Of a stretch of 64,000 bases of DNA, positions 7,855 through 16,885 are shown piece by piece. The first letter of the stretch is position 1. Each line of letters opens with the position of its first letter. A program made the position numbers and the translations under genes. The notes under the pieces are model-generated. The model saw only the letters and a list, made by a program, of their open reading frames with translations, made no database searches and was not told where the DNA came from. Source of the DNA: Paenibacillus amylolyticus (GTDB lineage: Bacteria > Bacillota > Bacilli > Paenibacillales > Paenibacillaceae); contig NZ_CP121451.1 in NCBI RefSeq assembly GCF_029689945.1, positions 2,480,001 through 2,544,000 on the forward strand. The letters run 5' to 3'.

Positions 7855-8994
7855 ATGTCTCTCAAACACCGTAAAACCAAAAAGGTTCATGCACCGGTAC
7901 TGAGCCTGGCTGATCAAGCACGCAAAAATGGGCAACATGCCGGGTATGACGCAGGTAAGGAAGAAGGATACCTGCGCGGTCGCGCCAACTATATTGTGAA
8001 TTGTGCACAGGAACCGTTGCCTTTCCGGCAAATTCACGTGTTGTATGTATCTTCGGGTAAAGGTTTTCCTTACTCTCCGTTGGATGAGGCCATCATGGCC
8101 ACGCTGCAGGGAATGGTCGCTCAGGTAACCCTCACGGATCCGCGTCAGCCGGTCTCTGAAATTGCGTTGCAGACACGTCCTGATCTGGTGCTTGTGTTGG
8201 ATGGCATGGATATTCCCATCGAGCATATCGATGCGATTCGCCAAGCGGGCATACAGACGGCGATCTGGCTGACCGATGACCCGTATTATACAGACATGAC
8301 ACTTGATATCGTAAGACATTTTGACCATGTCTTCACGCTGGAACTGAACTGTGTTGAATTATACCGCCAAAGCGGATGTGCGTCGGTTCACTATCTCCCT
8401 TTTGCCGCATTCACCAATCATTATTTTCCGATTACAACACCTTCCCCGTTAAAACGGGATGTCAGCTTTATCGGCTCAGCCTACTGGAACCGGGTATACT
8501 TCTTCAATCCAATCATGCCTCAGTTGATGTCACACAATACGGTATTTAACGGAATCTGGTGGGACCGTATGCCTGACTATACGGCCTATGGCGAGAAGAT
8601 TGAACTCGGCCGCTGGATGAGTCCGCAGGAGACGAATGATGTGTACAATGGCACCAAAATTGTCATTAACCTGCATCGATCCCACGAAGATGATTCCGTC
8701 AATAACAATCACCTCAAAATTCCGCCAGCCTCACCGAACCCGAGAACGTTTGAGATTGCCGCATCCACGACGCTGCAGTTGACCGATGCACGGGATGACA
8801 TTACGCGTTTCTACAAACCGGGTGTGGAGATTGAGACCTATTCCTCGCCGCAGGAGTTACTCGATAAGGTGGAATATTATCTTACTCATGAGAAGGAACG
8901 CCGTGAGATTGCCCTTCGTGGACTCGAACGTACCCTGAAAGACCACACGTACGGCAAAAGAATTAATGAAATGTTAACCATCATATTTCCTTAA
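7855..8994 (+). CDS. CgeB-family glycosyltransferase 2
   Basis: Intact 379-residue paralogue of the preceding enzyme, start ATG after AAGGGAG. The N-terminus is basic (KHRKTKKVH) and then has AGYDAGKEEGYLRGR, the Gly-every-four helix seen in its neighbours. Then come a Rossmann half with IQTAIWLTDDPYYTDMTLD and a C-terminal transferase half with FIGSAYWNRVYFF, YNGTKIVINLHRSHEDDS and NPRTFEIAASTTLQLTDARDDITRFYKPG. The two CgeB copies keep the same domain order, so they probably add successive or alternative sugars to the same acceptor. The substrate is unknown. Confidence 0.88.
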   Translation: MSLKHRKTKKVHAPVLSLADQARKNGQHAGYDAGKEEGYLRGRANYIVNCAQEPLPFRQIHVLYVSSGKGFPYSPLDEAIMATLQGMVAQVTLTDPRQPVSEIALQTRPDLVLVLDGMDIPIEHIDAIRQAGIQTAIWLTDDPYYTDMTLDIVRHFDHVFTLELNCVELYRQSGCASVHYLPFAAFTNHYFPITTPSPLKRDVSFIGSAYWNRVYFFNPIMPQLMSHNTVFNGIWWDRMPDYTAYGEKIELGRWMSPQETNDVYNGTKIVINLHRSHEDDSVNNNHLKIPPASPNPRTFEIAASTTLQLTDARDDITRFYKPGVEIETYSSPQELLDKVEYYLTHEKERREIALRGLERTLKDHTYGKRINEMLTIIFP

Positions 8995-9012
8995 TCCTGG
9001 CCGGGAGGAGGT

Positions 9013-10683
9013 GTGCACAGTACCCTGTATCGGATATCCGCATACAGGGTCCGTGCGGCCATGGCAACGAAACCAAAGATGATGTTATTTTCACATGTAT
9101 GCAACACTCGCAGCATTACAGGTGCAGAGAAGCTGCTGCTTCATTTTATGAGAGAGATCGGTACGATCTTTGAATGTGTGCTCGTTGTTCCCCAGGAGGG
9201 AAAGCTTGCGGGGCTTGCGCGAAGATTCGGCATTCAGGTCAAGATATGCACTCTGCCGATGCTTCACGGTGTGTACACACCTTACTTGGGCATTGCAAAT
9301 GATGCGGAGCATCTTCGCCATACACCAGCGTATCAGGAAGCGATCTCCCTCATCCGGGAGACTGCTCCCGATCTGGTTTTAACCAATACCTGTGTCAATG
9401 TGATGCCGGCTGTAGCGGCAAAGTCGCTTCAGATTCCGGTCATCTGGAAGATTACCGAGATCATTCATACCAATGAACATACATCCGAGGCAATTCAGAT
9501 GATTGGTCGTTACGCCGACTGGATTATTGGCATATCCGAGACCGCGGTGGCTCCTTTCCAAGAAGCTGGCATGAGTGACAAATTGACGATCATTTCTCCT
9601 GCCTGGGAACCTGGGCTACCCGCACCGGACCGTTGGGTTCAGCTGCGCGAACGCAAGCGCAAGGAGCTCGGTTTCAGATCATCGCAGACCTGTATCGGTT
9701 ATATTTCTTCATTTATATATGATGCCAAGGGGTTGAAACCTTTTGTGGATATGGCCTTGAGGATCTGTGAAACGCATTCGCGCTGTCGCTTCTGGATCAT
9801 CGGGACACCATCGGATAAGAAGTATTACGACGAGTGTGTATCGCGGGTGAAAAAATCCGGGTATTCACGCCGATTTACCTTCACTACGTTCGAAGAGAAC
9901 GTATCTCTGGCGTATACTGCCATGGATATCGTGGTCATCCCAAGCATGGTCAAAGAAGGCTTCGGCATGACCGCACTGGAGGGGCTCTACTTTGCCAAAC
10001 CGGTCATCGCCTTTGCTCAGGGCGGACTGAAGGAATTAATGGAATCCGTAGGCAGTGGCGCATTTCTGGCCCCACCGGGCGACAGTGAAGCGCTTGTCAC
10101 CTTGGCGACAACCTTGCTGAATGATTCGGAGCTGGCTTCGAATACGGGGTGGCGCAATCGGACAGAAGCGGAAAAGCTCTACGGGCTTGAAACCTACCGC
10201 ACGAAACTGCATACGATGGTGACACAGTGGTTGTTGCGTTTTCCCGGATGGTTTGCATATATCCAACCTCCGAATGGACCTGTGTATACCCATGGGGAGG
10301 GAGGACTACGCACTGTACTGGTTCTGGAGCCGGCTACGGTTCGGGCACTGTTATTCCCGCTGACGGTCATACAGGCGTTGCCACATTCCTCATTACCTCC
10401 AATCGCATTGGGGCACGATGCTCCTGTTGCCTCAGCTGCGGGCTCAACGGCAAAGTTGATCCAACATAGGAGCAAAACCCGAAAACGTCGTCGCAAACTT
10501 GCACCTCATGCACGCCGAGACCGTACGGGGCTGAAACGTACTTCTGGAACTGGCAGACGCAAGGGGAAGCGACTTGCAACGAAGGGACCGCGTCCGCATA
10601 TGGGGAAATCGTCTAGCCGCAGACGCAAATCTGCCAAGGCGGGACGTAGCCAAGTTGGGCGCAAAGGTTCCAATACAAGATGA
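9013..10683 (+). CDS. GT4-family glycosyltransferase with Arg/Lys-rich C-terminal tail
   Basis: GT-B fold enzyme, 556 residues from GTG 9013. ATG at 9061 (MATKPKMMLFSHV) is equally possible, since GGGAGGAG lies only 2 nt before the GTG. N-terminal acceptor domain has SITGAEKLLLHFMREI; the donor domain has YISSFIYDAKGLKPFVDMALRI and the EX7E-type motif VKEGFGMTALEGLYFAKPVIAFAQGG near residue 320. From about residue 470 the chain is an Arg/Lys/Gly/Ser tail (KTRKRRRKLAPHARR, GRRKGKRLATKGPR, SSSRRRKSAKAGR), unusual for a GT4 enzyme and similar in composition to the basic protein at 6105. Its stop overlaps the next start by ATGA. Confidence 0.85.
   Translation: MHSTLYRISAYRVRAAMATKPKMMLFSHVCNTRSITGAEKLLLHFMREIGTIFECVLVVPQEGKLAGLARRFGIQVKICTLPMLHGVYTPYLGIANDAEHLRHTPAYQEAISLIRETAPDLVLTNTCVNVMPAVAAKSLQIPVIWKITEIIHTNEHTSEAIQMIGRYADWIIGISETAVAPFQEAGMSDKLTIISPAWEPGLPAPDRWVQLRERKRKELGFRSSQTCIGYISSFIYDAKGLKPFVDMALRICETHSRCRFWIIGTPSDKKYYDECVSRVKKSGYSRRFTFTTFEENVSLAYTAMDIVVIPSMVKEGFGMTALEGLYFAKPVIAFAQGGLKELMESVGSGAFLAPPGDSEALVTLATTLLNDSELASNTGWRNRTEAEKLYGLETYRTKLHTMVTQWLLRFPGWFAYIQPPNGPVYTHGEGGLRTVLVLEPATVRALLFPLTVIQALPHSSLPPIALGHDAPVASAAGSTAKLIQHRSKTRKRRRKLAPHARRDRTGLKRTSGTGRRKGKRLATKGPRPHMGKSSSRRRKSAKAGRSQVGRKGSNTR
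9022..9050 (+). other. Strong hairpin at the start of the GT4 gene
   Basis: ACCCTGTAT (9022-9030) and ATACAGGGT (9042-9050) are perfect inverted repeats, and the 11-base spacer begins with the palindrome CGGATATCCG. It sits between the ribosome site/GTG at 9003-9015 and the alternative ATG at 9061, so it could hide or select the start. There is no T-tract. Confidence 0.6.
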
Positions 10684-10697
10684 AGGCAGGGATTACG

Positions 10698-11789
10698 ATG
10701 AAGATCATGACGGTGCTGGGTACGAGACCTGAGATCATTCGACTCAGCCTGATCATTTCCAAGCTGGACCAGTACGCGTCCAAACATATTCTGGTACACA
10801 CGGGGCAGAACTTCACGGAAAGTCTCAGTGGTCTCTTTTTCAAGGAAATGGGCCTGCGCGCACCGGATTATGTTCTTCAGGATGAAGCGGCCTCTCTGGG
10901 ACGACAGCTGTCCTCGATGTTTACGCAGATGGAAGATCTGATATTGCAGGAGAAGCCTGATAAATTGCTGCTGCTTGGCGATACCAATAGTGCCTTATGT
11001 GCAATATTGGCTGAGCGCATGGGTGTTCCTGTTATTCATATGGAAGCCGGCAATCGTTGCTTCGATCTGGATGTGCCTGAGGAGAAGAATCGCAAGGTTA
11101 TTGACGCCATCTCCACCATCAATATGCCTTACACGGAACAGAGCAAGAAACATTTGGTCAGTGAAGGTGTACCAAGCAGGCGCATCGTGCTTACGGGCAA
11201 TCCCATCTATGAAGTCATGCAGCACTACGACGCACAGGTAAGTTCAAGCAAAATACTCAAGAAGCTCAAGTTGAAGTCCGGGCAGTACTTTTTGGTTACT
11301 GCCCATCGAGCCGAGAATGTGGATCATGCTCCTCATTTGCTGGAGATTATGAAAGGGCTGAATCAAGTCGCAGAAGAACACGGGTTGCGTGTGATCTGCA
11401 GCATTCATCCGCGTACAGCGATTCGGATTGCGGAGCATCTGCAGCTGGAGATGAATCCGTTGGTAGAGTTTCACGAGCCGTTCGGATTCTTTGACTTTGT
11501 GATGCTCGAACGTCATGCACGCTGTGCGCTCACGGACAGTGGTACTGTGCAGGAGGAGTGCTGCATTATGGGCGTGCCAACCGTAACGATGCGTCGAACT
11601 ACCGAGCGGCCGGAAACGGTGGATTGCGGCAGCAATGTGGTCTCCGGTCTGGATGCGACTCGCATCGCTGATTGCGTGAAAATCATGACAACGATGTCTG
11701 CCGACTGGGATTGCCCGCAAGGTTACAAAGCAACAGATGTATCCAGTAAAGTGGTTAAATTTCTGCTTGGAGGGAAAATGCATGTTTGA
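10698..11789 (+). CDS. wecB: UDP-N-acetylglucosamine 2-epimerase (non-hydrolysing)
   Basis: Converts UDP-GlcNAc to UDP-ManNAc for surface glycan synthesis. Family marks in order: TVLGTRPEIIRLS at the N-terminus, HTGQNF, LLLGDTNSAL, VIHMEAGNRCFD, VPEEKNRK, VTAHRAENVD, and DSGTVQEECCIMGVP near residue 280. I choose ATG 10698 (MKIMTVLGTRPE), the usual start; the frame is open to an ATG at 10680 that overlaps the GT4 stop. About 363 residues, normal length. Overlaps the next gene by 8 nt. Confidence 0.93.
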   Translation: MKIMTVLGTRPEIIRLSLIISKLDQYASKHILVHTGQNFTESLSGLFFKEMGLRAPDYVLQDEAASLGRQLSSMFTQMEDLILQEKPDKLLLLGDTNSALCAILAERMGVPVIHMEAGNRCFDLDVPEEKNRKVIDAISTINMPYTEQSKKHLVSEGVPSRRIVLTGNPIYEVMQHYDAQVSSSKILKKLKLKSGQYFLVTAHRAENVDHAPHLLEIMKGLNQVAEEHGLRVICSIHPRTAIRIAEHLQLEMNPLVEFHEPFGFFDFVMLERHARCALTDSGTVQEECCIMGVPTVTMRRTTERPETVDCGSNVVSGLDATRIADCVKIMTTMSADWDCPQGYKATDVSSKVVKFLLGGKMHV

Positions 11790-12767
11790 AAATAAGCGTA
11801 TACTCGTGACTGGCGGTACGGGATCATGGGGTTATGAACTTGTGGCTCAACTGCTGCCCCAGCAGCCCAAAGAAATTATTGTATATTCCCGGAACGAGTC
11901 CAGCCAAGTGGCCATGAGTCGTGAATTTGAAGACCCGCGTCTTCATTTCCGGATTGGAGATATTCGAGACAAGGACGCCTTGACGGCGGCTTGCCAGCAT
12001 GTGGACTATGTCTTTCATCTGGCAGCGCTCAAGCATGTTCCGGTGTGTGAAGACCAGCCTTACGAAGCACTCAAAACCAATGTGATTGGTACACAGAACG
12101 TGATTGAGGCTGCGATTGAGAACAAGGTTGAAAAAGTAATCTATATCTCGACTGACAAGGCTGCGAATCCGTCCAACTTCTACGGCATGACCAAAGCGAT
12201 TGGCGAGAAATTAATTGTATATGCCAACTTGTTACACAGCAACACGAAGTTTGTAACGGTCCGGGCGGGAATGTCCTGGGAACGAACGGCAGTGTGGTAC
12301 ATCTGTTCAAGAATCAGATCCGCCAGAAAGGGCAGGTCTCCATCACGGATATGAGTATGACCCGGTTCTTCCTCACGCTGAAGGATGCAATTACCCTGCT
12401 GTTCAAAGCTTCGGTGGAAAGTGTCGGCGGAGAGATCTTTGTCATGACGATGCCAACCTGCAAAATCGTTGATCTCGCGGAAGTGTTGATTGAGGATTCC
12501 GGTGTGGAGAATGTGGCCATTGTGGAACGGGGCATTCGTCCAGGTGAGAAAATCCATGAAATATTGATGAGTGAATTCGAGAGCATGACCACCGTTGTCT
12601 ACGATGAGCAGTACCTGGTTATTCTTCCTACCCTGGGCATACCGGGTCTTCGTGAACATTATACCCATTGCCCGCCAGTCTCCTTTAACAGTTTCAGCTC
12701 TGAACACCAACTCATGACCAAAGAGGAGATTCGTGAAATTCTGAAGCGCGGAGGATTCTTGTCATGA
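11782..12767 (+). CDS. CapD/PseB-type nucleotide-sugar 4,6-dehydratase/epimerase (one-base deletion)
   Basis: Short-chain dehydrogenase acting on UDP-sugars. ATG 11782 follows GGAGGG at 7 nt. N-terminal NAD site LVTGGTGSWGYEL, then DIRDKDAL, HLAALKHVPVCE, ISTDKAANPSNFYGMTKAIGEKL (Tyr-xxx-Lys pair), FVTVRAG. The frame then breaks in the GGG at 12267-12269. With four G it continues NVLGTNGSVVHLFKNQIRQKGQVSITDMSMTRFF and ends at TGA 12765-12767. About 328 residues, like PseB or CapD C-terminal domains. With the epimerase upstream it probably builds a 6-deoxy amino sugar such as a ManNAc or FucNAc derivative. Confidence 0.87.
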
Positions 12768-13591
12768 AACTGCTGATACTTGGTGGAAACGGAATGGCCG
12801 GCCATATATTGGTCGACTATTTCCGCCGTCAAGGTGTGCACAGCGTCTTCTATACATCTCGGGATGTAACAGACCCCAATGGTCTGCTCCTGGATGTGAA
12901 CGACAGCTTCATGGTTGATCGACTGGTAGAAGCGGTGCACCCGGATGTCATTATTAATGCTGTAGGTGTGTTGAACAGCTTCGCAGATGAGGACAAAATC
13001 ACCGCATACCATATTAATGGTTTCCTGCCGCATCGTTTGCGGCGGGTTGCGGATACCATTGGTGCACGTCTGATTCATATCAGCACGGATTGTGTGTTCA
13101 GCGGGGATCGCGGAGCATACCGGGAAGATGATGTTACGGACGGGACTTCTGCCTATGCCATTACCAAAGCACTTGGGGAAATTCAGGATGAAGGCCATCT
13201 GACGATCCGTACGTCCATCATCGGACCGGAGATTCGGCAAGGCGGCATTGGTTTGATGCAATGGTTTATGTCCAGTACAGGTGAAGTTGGCGGGTATACC
13301 CGCGTATTCTGGAATGGTGTGACCACGCTTGAGCTGGCCAAATGGGTCGACCATTACCTGACTTCATCCGTCAGCGGTCTCATTCACCTGGCACATCCGG
13401 CACCTGTCAGCAAGCATGATCTGCTTGTGTTATTCAAGCAGATCTGGGATAAGCAGGATGTGACGATTGTGCGTGACGACAGTGTGGTGCAGGACCGGAC
13501 GCTGGTGTCCACTCGCGAGGATGTGAAGACAGACCTGCCGGATTATTCTACAATGCTGAAGGAGTTGGCATTATGGATGGAGCAGAGCTGA
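12764..13591 (+). CDS. RmlD-like NAD(P)-dependent sugar-nucleotide reductase
   Basis: SDR of the RmlD/WbjC type that reduces a 4-keto sugar nucleotide. N-terminal KLLILGGNGMAGHILVDYF, then VIINAVGVLNSF, HISTDCVFSGDRGAY, SAYAITKALGE (active Tyr and Lys), and TIRTSIIGPEI. 275 residues, complete. It begins with ATGA overlapping the preceding dehydratase, which would make its 4-keto substrate. This pair plus the UDP-GlcNAc 2-epimerase resembles the Fnl/Wbj route to UDP-L-FucNAc or L-PneNAc; that match is an inference. Confidence 0.87.
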   Translation: MKLLILGGNGMAGHILVDYFRRQGVHSVFYTSRDVTDPNGLLLDVNDSFMVDRLVEAVHPDVIINAVGVLNSFADEDKITAYHINGFLPHRLRRVADTIGARLIHISTDCVFSGDRGAYREDDVTDGTSAYAITKALGEIQDEGHLTIRTSIIGPEIRQGGIGLMQWFMSSTGEVGGYTRVFWNGVTTLELAKWVDHYLTSSVSGLIHLAHPAPVSKHDLLVLFKQIWDKQDVTIVRDDSVVQDRTLVSTREDVKTDLPDYSTMLKELALWMEQS

Positions 13592-14513
13592 CAGGCAAGA
13601 AAGTATTGATTACAGGCGCCTCCGGATTTACCGGGCGACATGCCGTTTCCTATTTTCGGGAAGTTGGTGCAGTGGTTGCTGCGGTCGTCCGGAGACCGGA
13701 TGTGCATTCGTTTGATATAGATACTCAGGTGCATGTCTGTGATCTGAACGATAAACAGCAAGTGCGTCATCTGATCGACGAGGTAAAGCCCGACTATGTA
13801 CTGCATCTCGCCGGCAAAAATTCAGTGCCTGATTCCTGGTCTGATCCGCTACTTGTTCTGGAGACCAATGTAATGGCCGTGCTGTATTTGCTGGATGCGC
13901 TTCGCAGCTGCCCGGCAGCACGAACCGTTATTGTGGGATCGAGATTAAAATATACGCCGGAACCGGGCGGATTCCCCAGCCTCCGCATCCATACAGCCTC
14001 AGCAAAGCGCTGGAAGAGATGGTGTCCTTGTCGTGGATGTCGCTCTTCGGACAACAGATCATGCTGGCGGAACCGGGCAATCTAATTGGTGCAGGTCCTT
14101 CCACAGGCATCTGTTCACTGCTTGCGCGCCATGTTGTCGCCTGTGAGCAGGGTGGCAAAACCGAGGCTTTCCGTCTGTCCGGACGAGACAATACCCGTGA
14201 CTTTCTCGATGTGAGGGATGCGGTCAGAGCGTATGCGACCCTCCTGATACAGGGGTCCAGTGGTACGGTATACCCGGTCGTGTCTGGAGTCGAGCGCAGT
14301 CTTGGTGAGATTGCAGATCTGTTGTTGTCCATGACAGAAGCGGAAGTCCCTGTTCGCTGGGATGGAGCATCTTCCGGTCCGGACGGTTCGGGGAAACAGG
14401 AGGAATTGTCACTTCTGCGCAAGCTTGGCTGGCAGCCGATGATTCCATTTGCCACATCGCTTCAGGATATTTTAAGTGATGTTCGTGCCCAGCAAGGGAG
14501 GACGACAAGTTGA
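13573..14513 (+). CDS. NAD-dependent epimerase/dehydratase, GDP-mannose 4,6-dehydratase-like (one-base deletion)
   Basis: SDR enzyme of the GMD/RMD group. ATG 13573 has AAGGAG 8 nt upstream and overlaps the previous gene by 19 nt. N-terminal KVLITGASGFTGRHAVSYF, CDLNDKQQV, YVLHLAGKNSVPDSW, VLETNVMAVLYLLDAL. The frame breaks in the CCCC at 13974-13977. With five C it reads GGFPQPPHPYSLSKALEEM, restoring the catalytic Tyr-xxx-Lys, and continues with NLIGAGPSTGICSLLARHV and RDFLDVRDAVRAYATLL. About 313 residues after correction. It probably makes or reduces a deoxyhexose precursor for the same glycan. Confidence 0.85.
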
Positions 14514-15225
14514 ATCCGAGAGTGTCCATTGTCATTCCATTCTACAACTGCCCGTATGTGCCTCAGGCGATTCAGAGTGCCTTGAACCAGACGTATCCTG
14601 ATGTGGAGATCATTGTTGTGAATGACGGTTCCATCCGGCATGAAGAGCTGCTTCAACCCTATCTTCCTTACATTAATGTGCTTGGCAAAAGCAATGGTGG
14701 AACGGCTTCGGCACTTAATCACGGCATCCGGCATGCCTCTGGTGATTATGTAGCCTGGCTCAGCTCGGATGATTGTCTATACCCGGATAAAATCCGTTAT
14801 CAGCTTGAGTTCATGCAGCGCGAGAATGTACTCGTCTCGTATACGAATTTTCACTATATCAACGAGCATTCGGCTGTTACCCAAATGCACGGTGGACCTG
14901 AACCGATGTCGGATCTGGACTTACTGCGACGGTTTGTTAACGGCAATCCGGTCAATGGCTGTACGGTCATGATTCGCAAGGATCTCTTTAGCGGAGTGGG
15001 ACTGTTCGATGAGCTTCTGCCTTACACGCATGATTTGGATCTCTGGCTGCGTATTCTTCTGAACGGTCATCGCTTTCCATACCTGAATGAGCCACTTACT
15101 GCGTATCGCTGGCATGGGGGATGGGTTCACTTCGTCATGCGGATGTGATTGGCAGAGAGGCATCCATGGTGTGGTCCAGATATCGCGAACCGTTGTTGCA
15201 GCGAATCGCAGCGCTTGGCGGGTAG
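14510..15225 (+). CDS. GT2-family glycosyltransferase A (one-base deletion)
   Basis: GT-A fold enzyme. TTG start at 14510 after GGGAGG, overlapping the previous stop. Shows VSIVIPFYNCPYVPQAIQSAL, VNDGS, GGTASALNHGIRHASGDYVAWLSSDD (metal-binding DD) and THDLDLWLRILL. The frame breaks in the five-G run at 15116-15120. Six G give YRWHGGMGSLRHADVIGREASMVW and an ending at LGG with TAG 15223-15225, so length is about 238, equal to the next gene. The paralogue downstream supports this reading. It adds a sugar to the growing chain; donor unknown. Confidence 0.85.
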
Positions 15226-15328
15226 CGTAGGGAGGGCGGTTATGAAGGTCACCAGGTGGCTGATTAACGCCCTCTTTGCGCAGCATTTTACCTAAGGCAG
15301 TAAGCAGTAAGAGGAGGGGGAGGTCCGA

Positions 15329-16045
15329 TTGGAGCCGAAAGTATCGATTGTCATTCCTTTTTATAACTGTACGTATATCGAGCAGGCGGTTCACAGCGCC
15401 ATTCACCAGACGTATCCGCATATTGAAGTAATCGTCGTGGATGATGGTTCAACCGAGCATGTGGAGCGGCTAGAGCCTTTCATGGAGCATATCCATTATA
15501 TTCGCAAAGAAAACGGTGGAACCGCGACAGCATTAAATGAGGGTATCAAGCATGCGACTGGGGATTATTTCGTCTGGCTCAGTTCAGATGATGTGATGCT
15601 GCTGGATCGGGTGGAGAAACAACTGAAGTTTATGCGAGAGGTTAAGGCCTCATTCTGTCATAGTGCCTACCATTATGTGAATGAGAAGAGCGAATGGTTG
15701 GATACGGTGCAGCCGGAGGTGGGCAGTCGTCTGGAGATGTTGCAGGTACTGCTTGAAGGTTGTCCGATCAACGGCTGTACGGTCATGTTAGAGATGAATG
15801 CCTTTGAGCGGTTTGGCTTGTTTGATACCGATTTTCGCTACACCCATGACTATGAGATGTGGTTGAGACTGTTTCCGATGTATGAGTTGTTCTATTACAA
15901 TGAACCTCTGATGTGCTACCGTTTGCATGAGTCGATGGGAACCAAACGCCATTTCAAGGCACTGGTTGCCGAGATGGAAAAAGTTCAGGAGAAGCACAGA
16001 CCTATTTTACTCAATTTGCTTCAGGTTGGCGGATATTGGAAGTAG
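15329..16045 (+). CDS. GT2-family glycosyltransferase B
   Basis: Intact 238-residue paralogue of GT2 A. TTG start at 15329 behind GAGGAGGGGGAGG; nearby ATG codons lack such a site. Motifs: VSIVIPFYNCTYIEQAVHSAI, VDDGS, NGGTATALNEGIKHATGDYFVWLSSDD, INGCTVMLEMNAF, THDYEMWLRLF. The two GT2 copies are close along the chain and both use TTG, suggesting a tandem duplication. Last gene of the glycan cluster; the terminator at 16093-16147 follows. The 103 bases before it hold only a 17-codon frame with no support. Confidence 0.9.
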   Translation: MEPKVSIVIPFYNCTYIEQAVHSAIHQTYPHIEVIVVDDGSTEHVERLEPFMEHIHYIRKENGGTATALNEGIKHATGDYFVWLSSDDVMLLDRVEKQLKFMREVKASFCHSAYHYVNEKSEWLDTVQPEVGSRLEMLQVLLEGCPINGCTVMLEMNAFERFGLFDTDFRYTHDYEMWLRLFPMYELFYYNEPLMCYRLHESMGTKRHFKALVAEMEKVQEKHRPILLNLLQVGGYWK

Positions 16046-16092
16046 ATGGATTTGGCAATGATGACTGGATGGAGTAGATGTTAAATGGACAG

Positions 16093-16147
16093 AAGAGCAC
16101 CCTTATGAAGCACGATTAATGTGCTATTAGTGGGGGAGCTCTTTTTT
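16093..16147 (+). terminator. Terminator of the glycan cluster
   Basis: AAGAGC (16093-16098) pairs with GCTCTT (16138-16143) with ACCC/GGGG extension and an inner AGCAC/GTGCT hairpin, followed by T residues to 16147. Confidence 0.75.
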
Positions 16148-16294
16148 GTTCCATGGACGATCCGTGGACAGAAAGGTAGAAGGGTTGCCGAAGTCTCTGT
16201 ATAATGAAATCATTCATACATGGAAGGGACTGGACTATGCGCAGATATCAATATCTTAAACCGAATCATTAATAAACTAATGGAGGTTAAAGTA

Positions 16295-16825
16295 TTGATT
16301 ACAGAGTTACACACAGAACGGTTATCTTTGCGAAAAATGAAACTATCGGATTCTGCCAGCCTGTTTAACATTTGGTCTGATCCGGAAGTTACTAGATTCA
16401 TGAATATCAGTCCTTTTACGGATGAACATCAAGCCATAGCCATGATTAATATGCTGGACGATCTTTCTCAGGAAAACAAAGCTATTCGATTCGCTATCAT
16501 TGTGCGAGAGTCCAATGAAATTATAGGTTCATGCGGTTATAATTCGCTGGATTATGACAATCTTAAAGCAGAAATCGGGTATGACATTGCCAGATCACAC
16601 TGGGGAAAAGGATATGCGACGGAAGCGATCTCTTCTTTGTTAGCTCATGCCTTCTCGACGATGAAGCTGAATCGAATTGAAGCAAAGGTTGACCCCTATA
16701 ATGTGAATTCGATCATGCTATTACAAAAGCTCAATTTCACATGCGAAGGGACCCTCAGAGCATATGAGAGGGCAGGCGAAACGTTCAACGATCTGAATAT
16801 GTATTCCAAGTTAGCGACAGATTAG
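16295..16825 (+). CDS. GNAT-family N-acetyltransferase (RimJ/RimL type)
   Basis: Acetyl-CoA-dependent transferase. I choose TTG 16295 (MITELHTERLSLRKM) because GGAGG lies 8 nt upstream and the family normally opens with I-T-E-R-L-x-L-R; an ATG at 16280 has no ribosome site. Motifs: RFAIIVRESNEIIGSCGYNSLD, AEIGYDIARSHWGKGYATEA (the acetyl-CoA pyrophosphate loop around residue 100), LNRIEAKVDPYNVNSIMLLQKLNF. 176 residues, normal length. It stands alone. Substrate (a protein N-terminus, an amine or an antibiotic) cannot be told. Confidence 0.88.
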   Translation: MITELHTERLSLRKMKLSDSASLFNIWSDPEVTRFMNISPFTDEHQAIAMINMLDDLSQENKAIRFAIIVRESNEIIGSCGYNSLDYDNLKAEIGYDIARSHWGKGYATEAISSLLAHAFSTMKLNRIEAKVDPYNVNSIMLLQKLNFTCEGTLRAYERAGETFNDLNMYSKLATD

Positions 16826-16885
16826 AAAACGACAGATTAGAAAATCTGGAGTTTCCCATCTCCCCTTTTTCCCAGTTCCAAGCGC

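Noticed and set aside
15242..15295. 17-codon frame with a GGGAGGG site between the two GT2 genes
   Set aside because: Too short to support; the site may be chance in a G-rich gap, and there is no sign of a leader-peptide stem.
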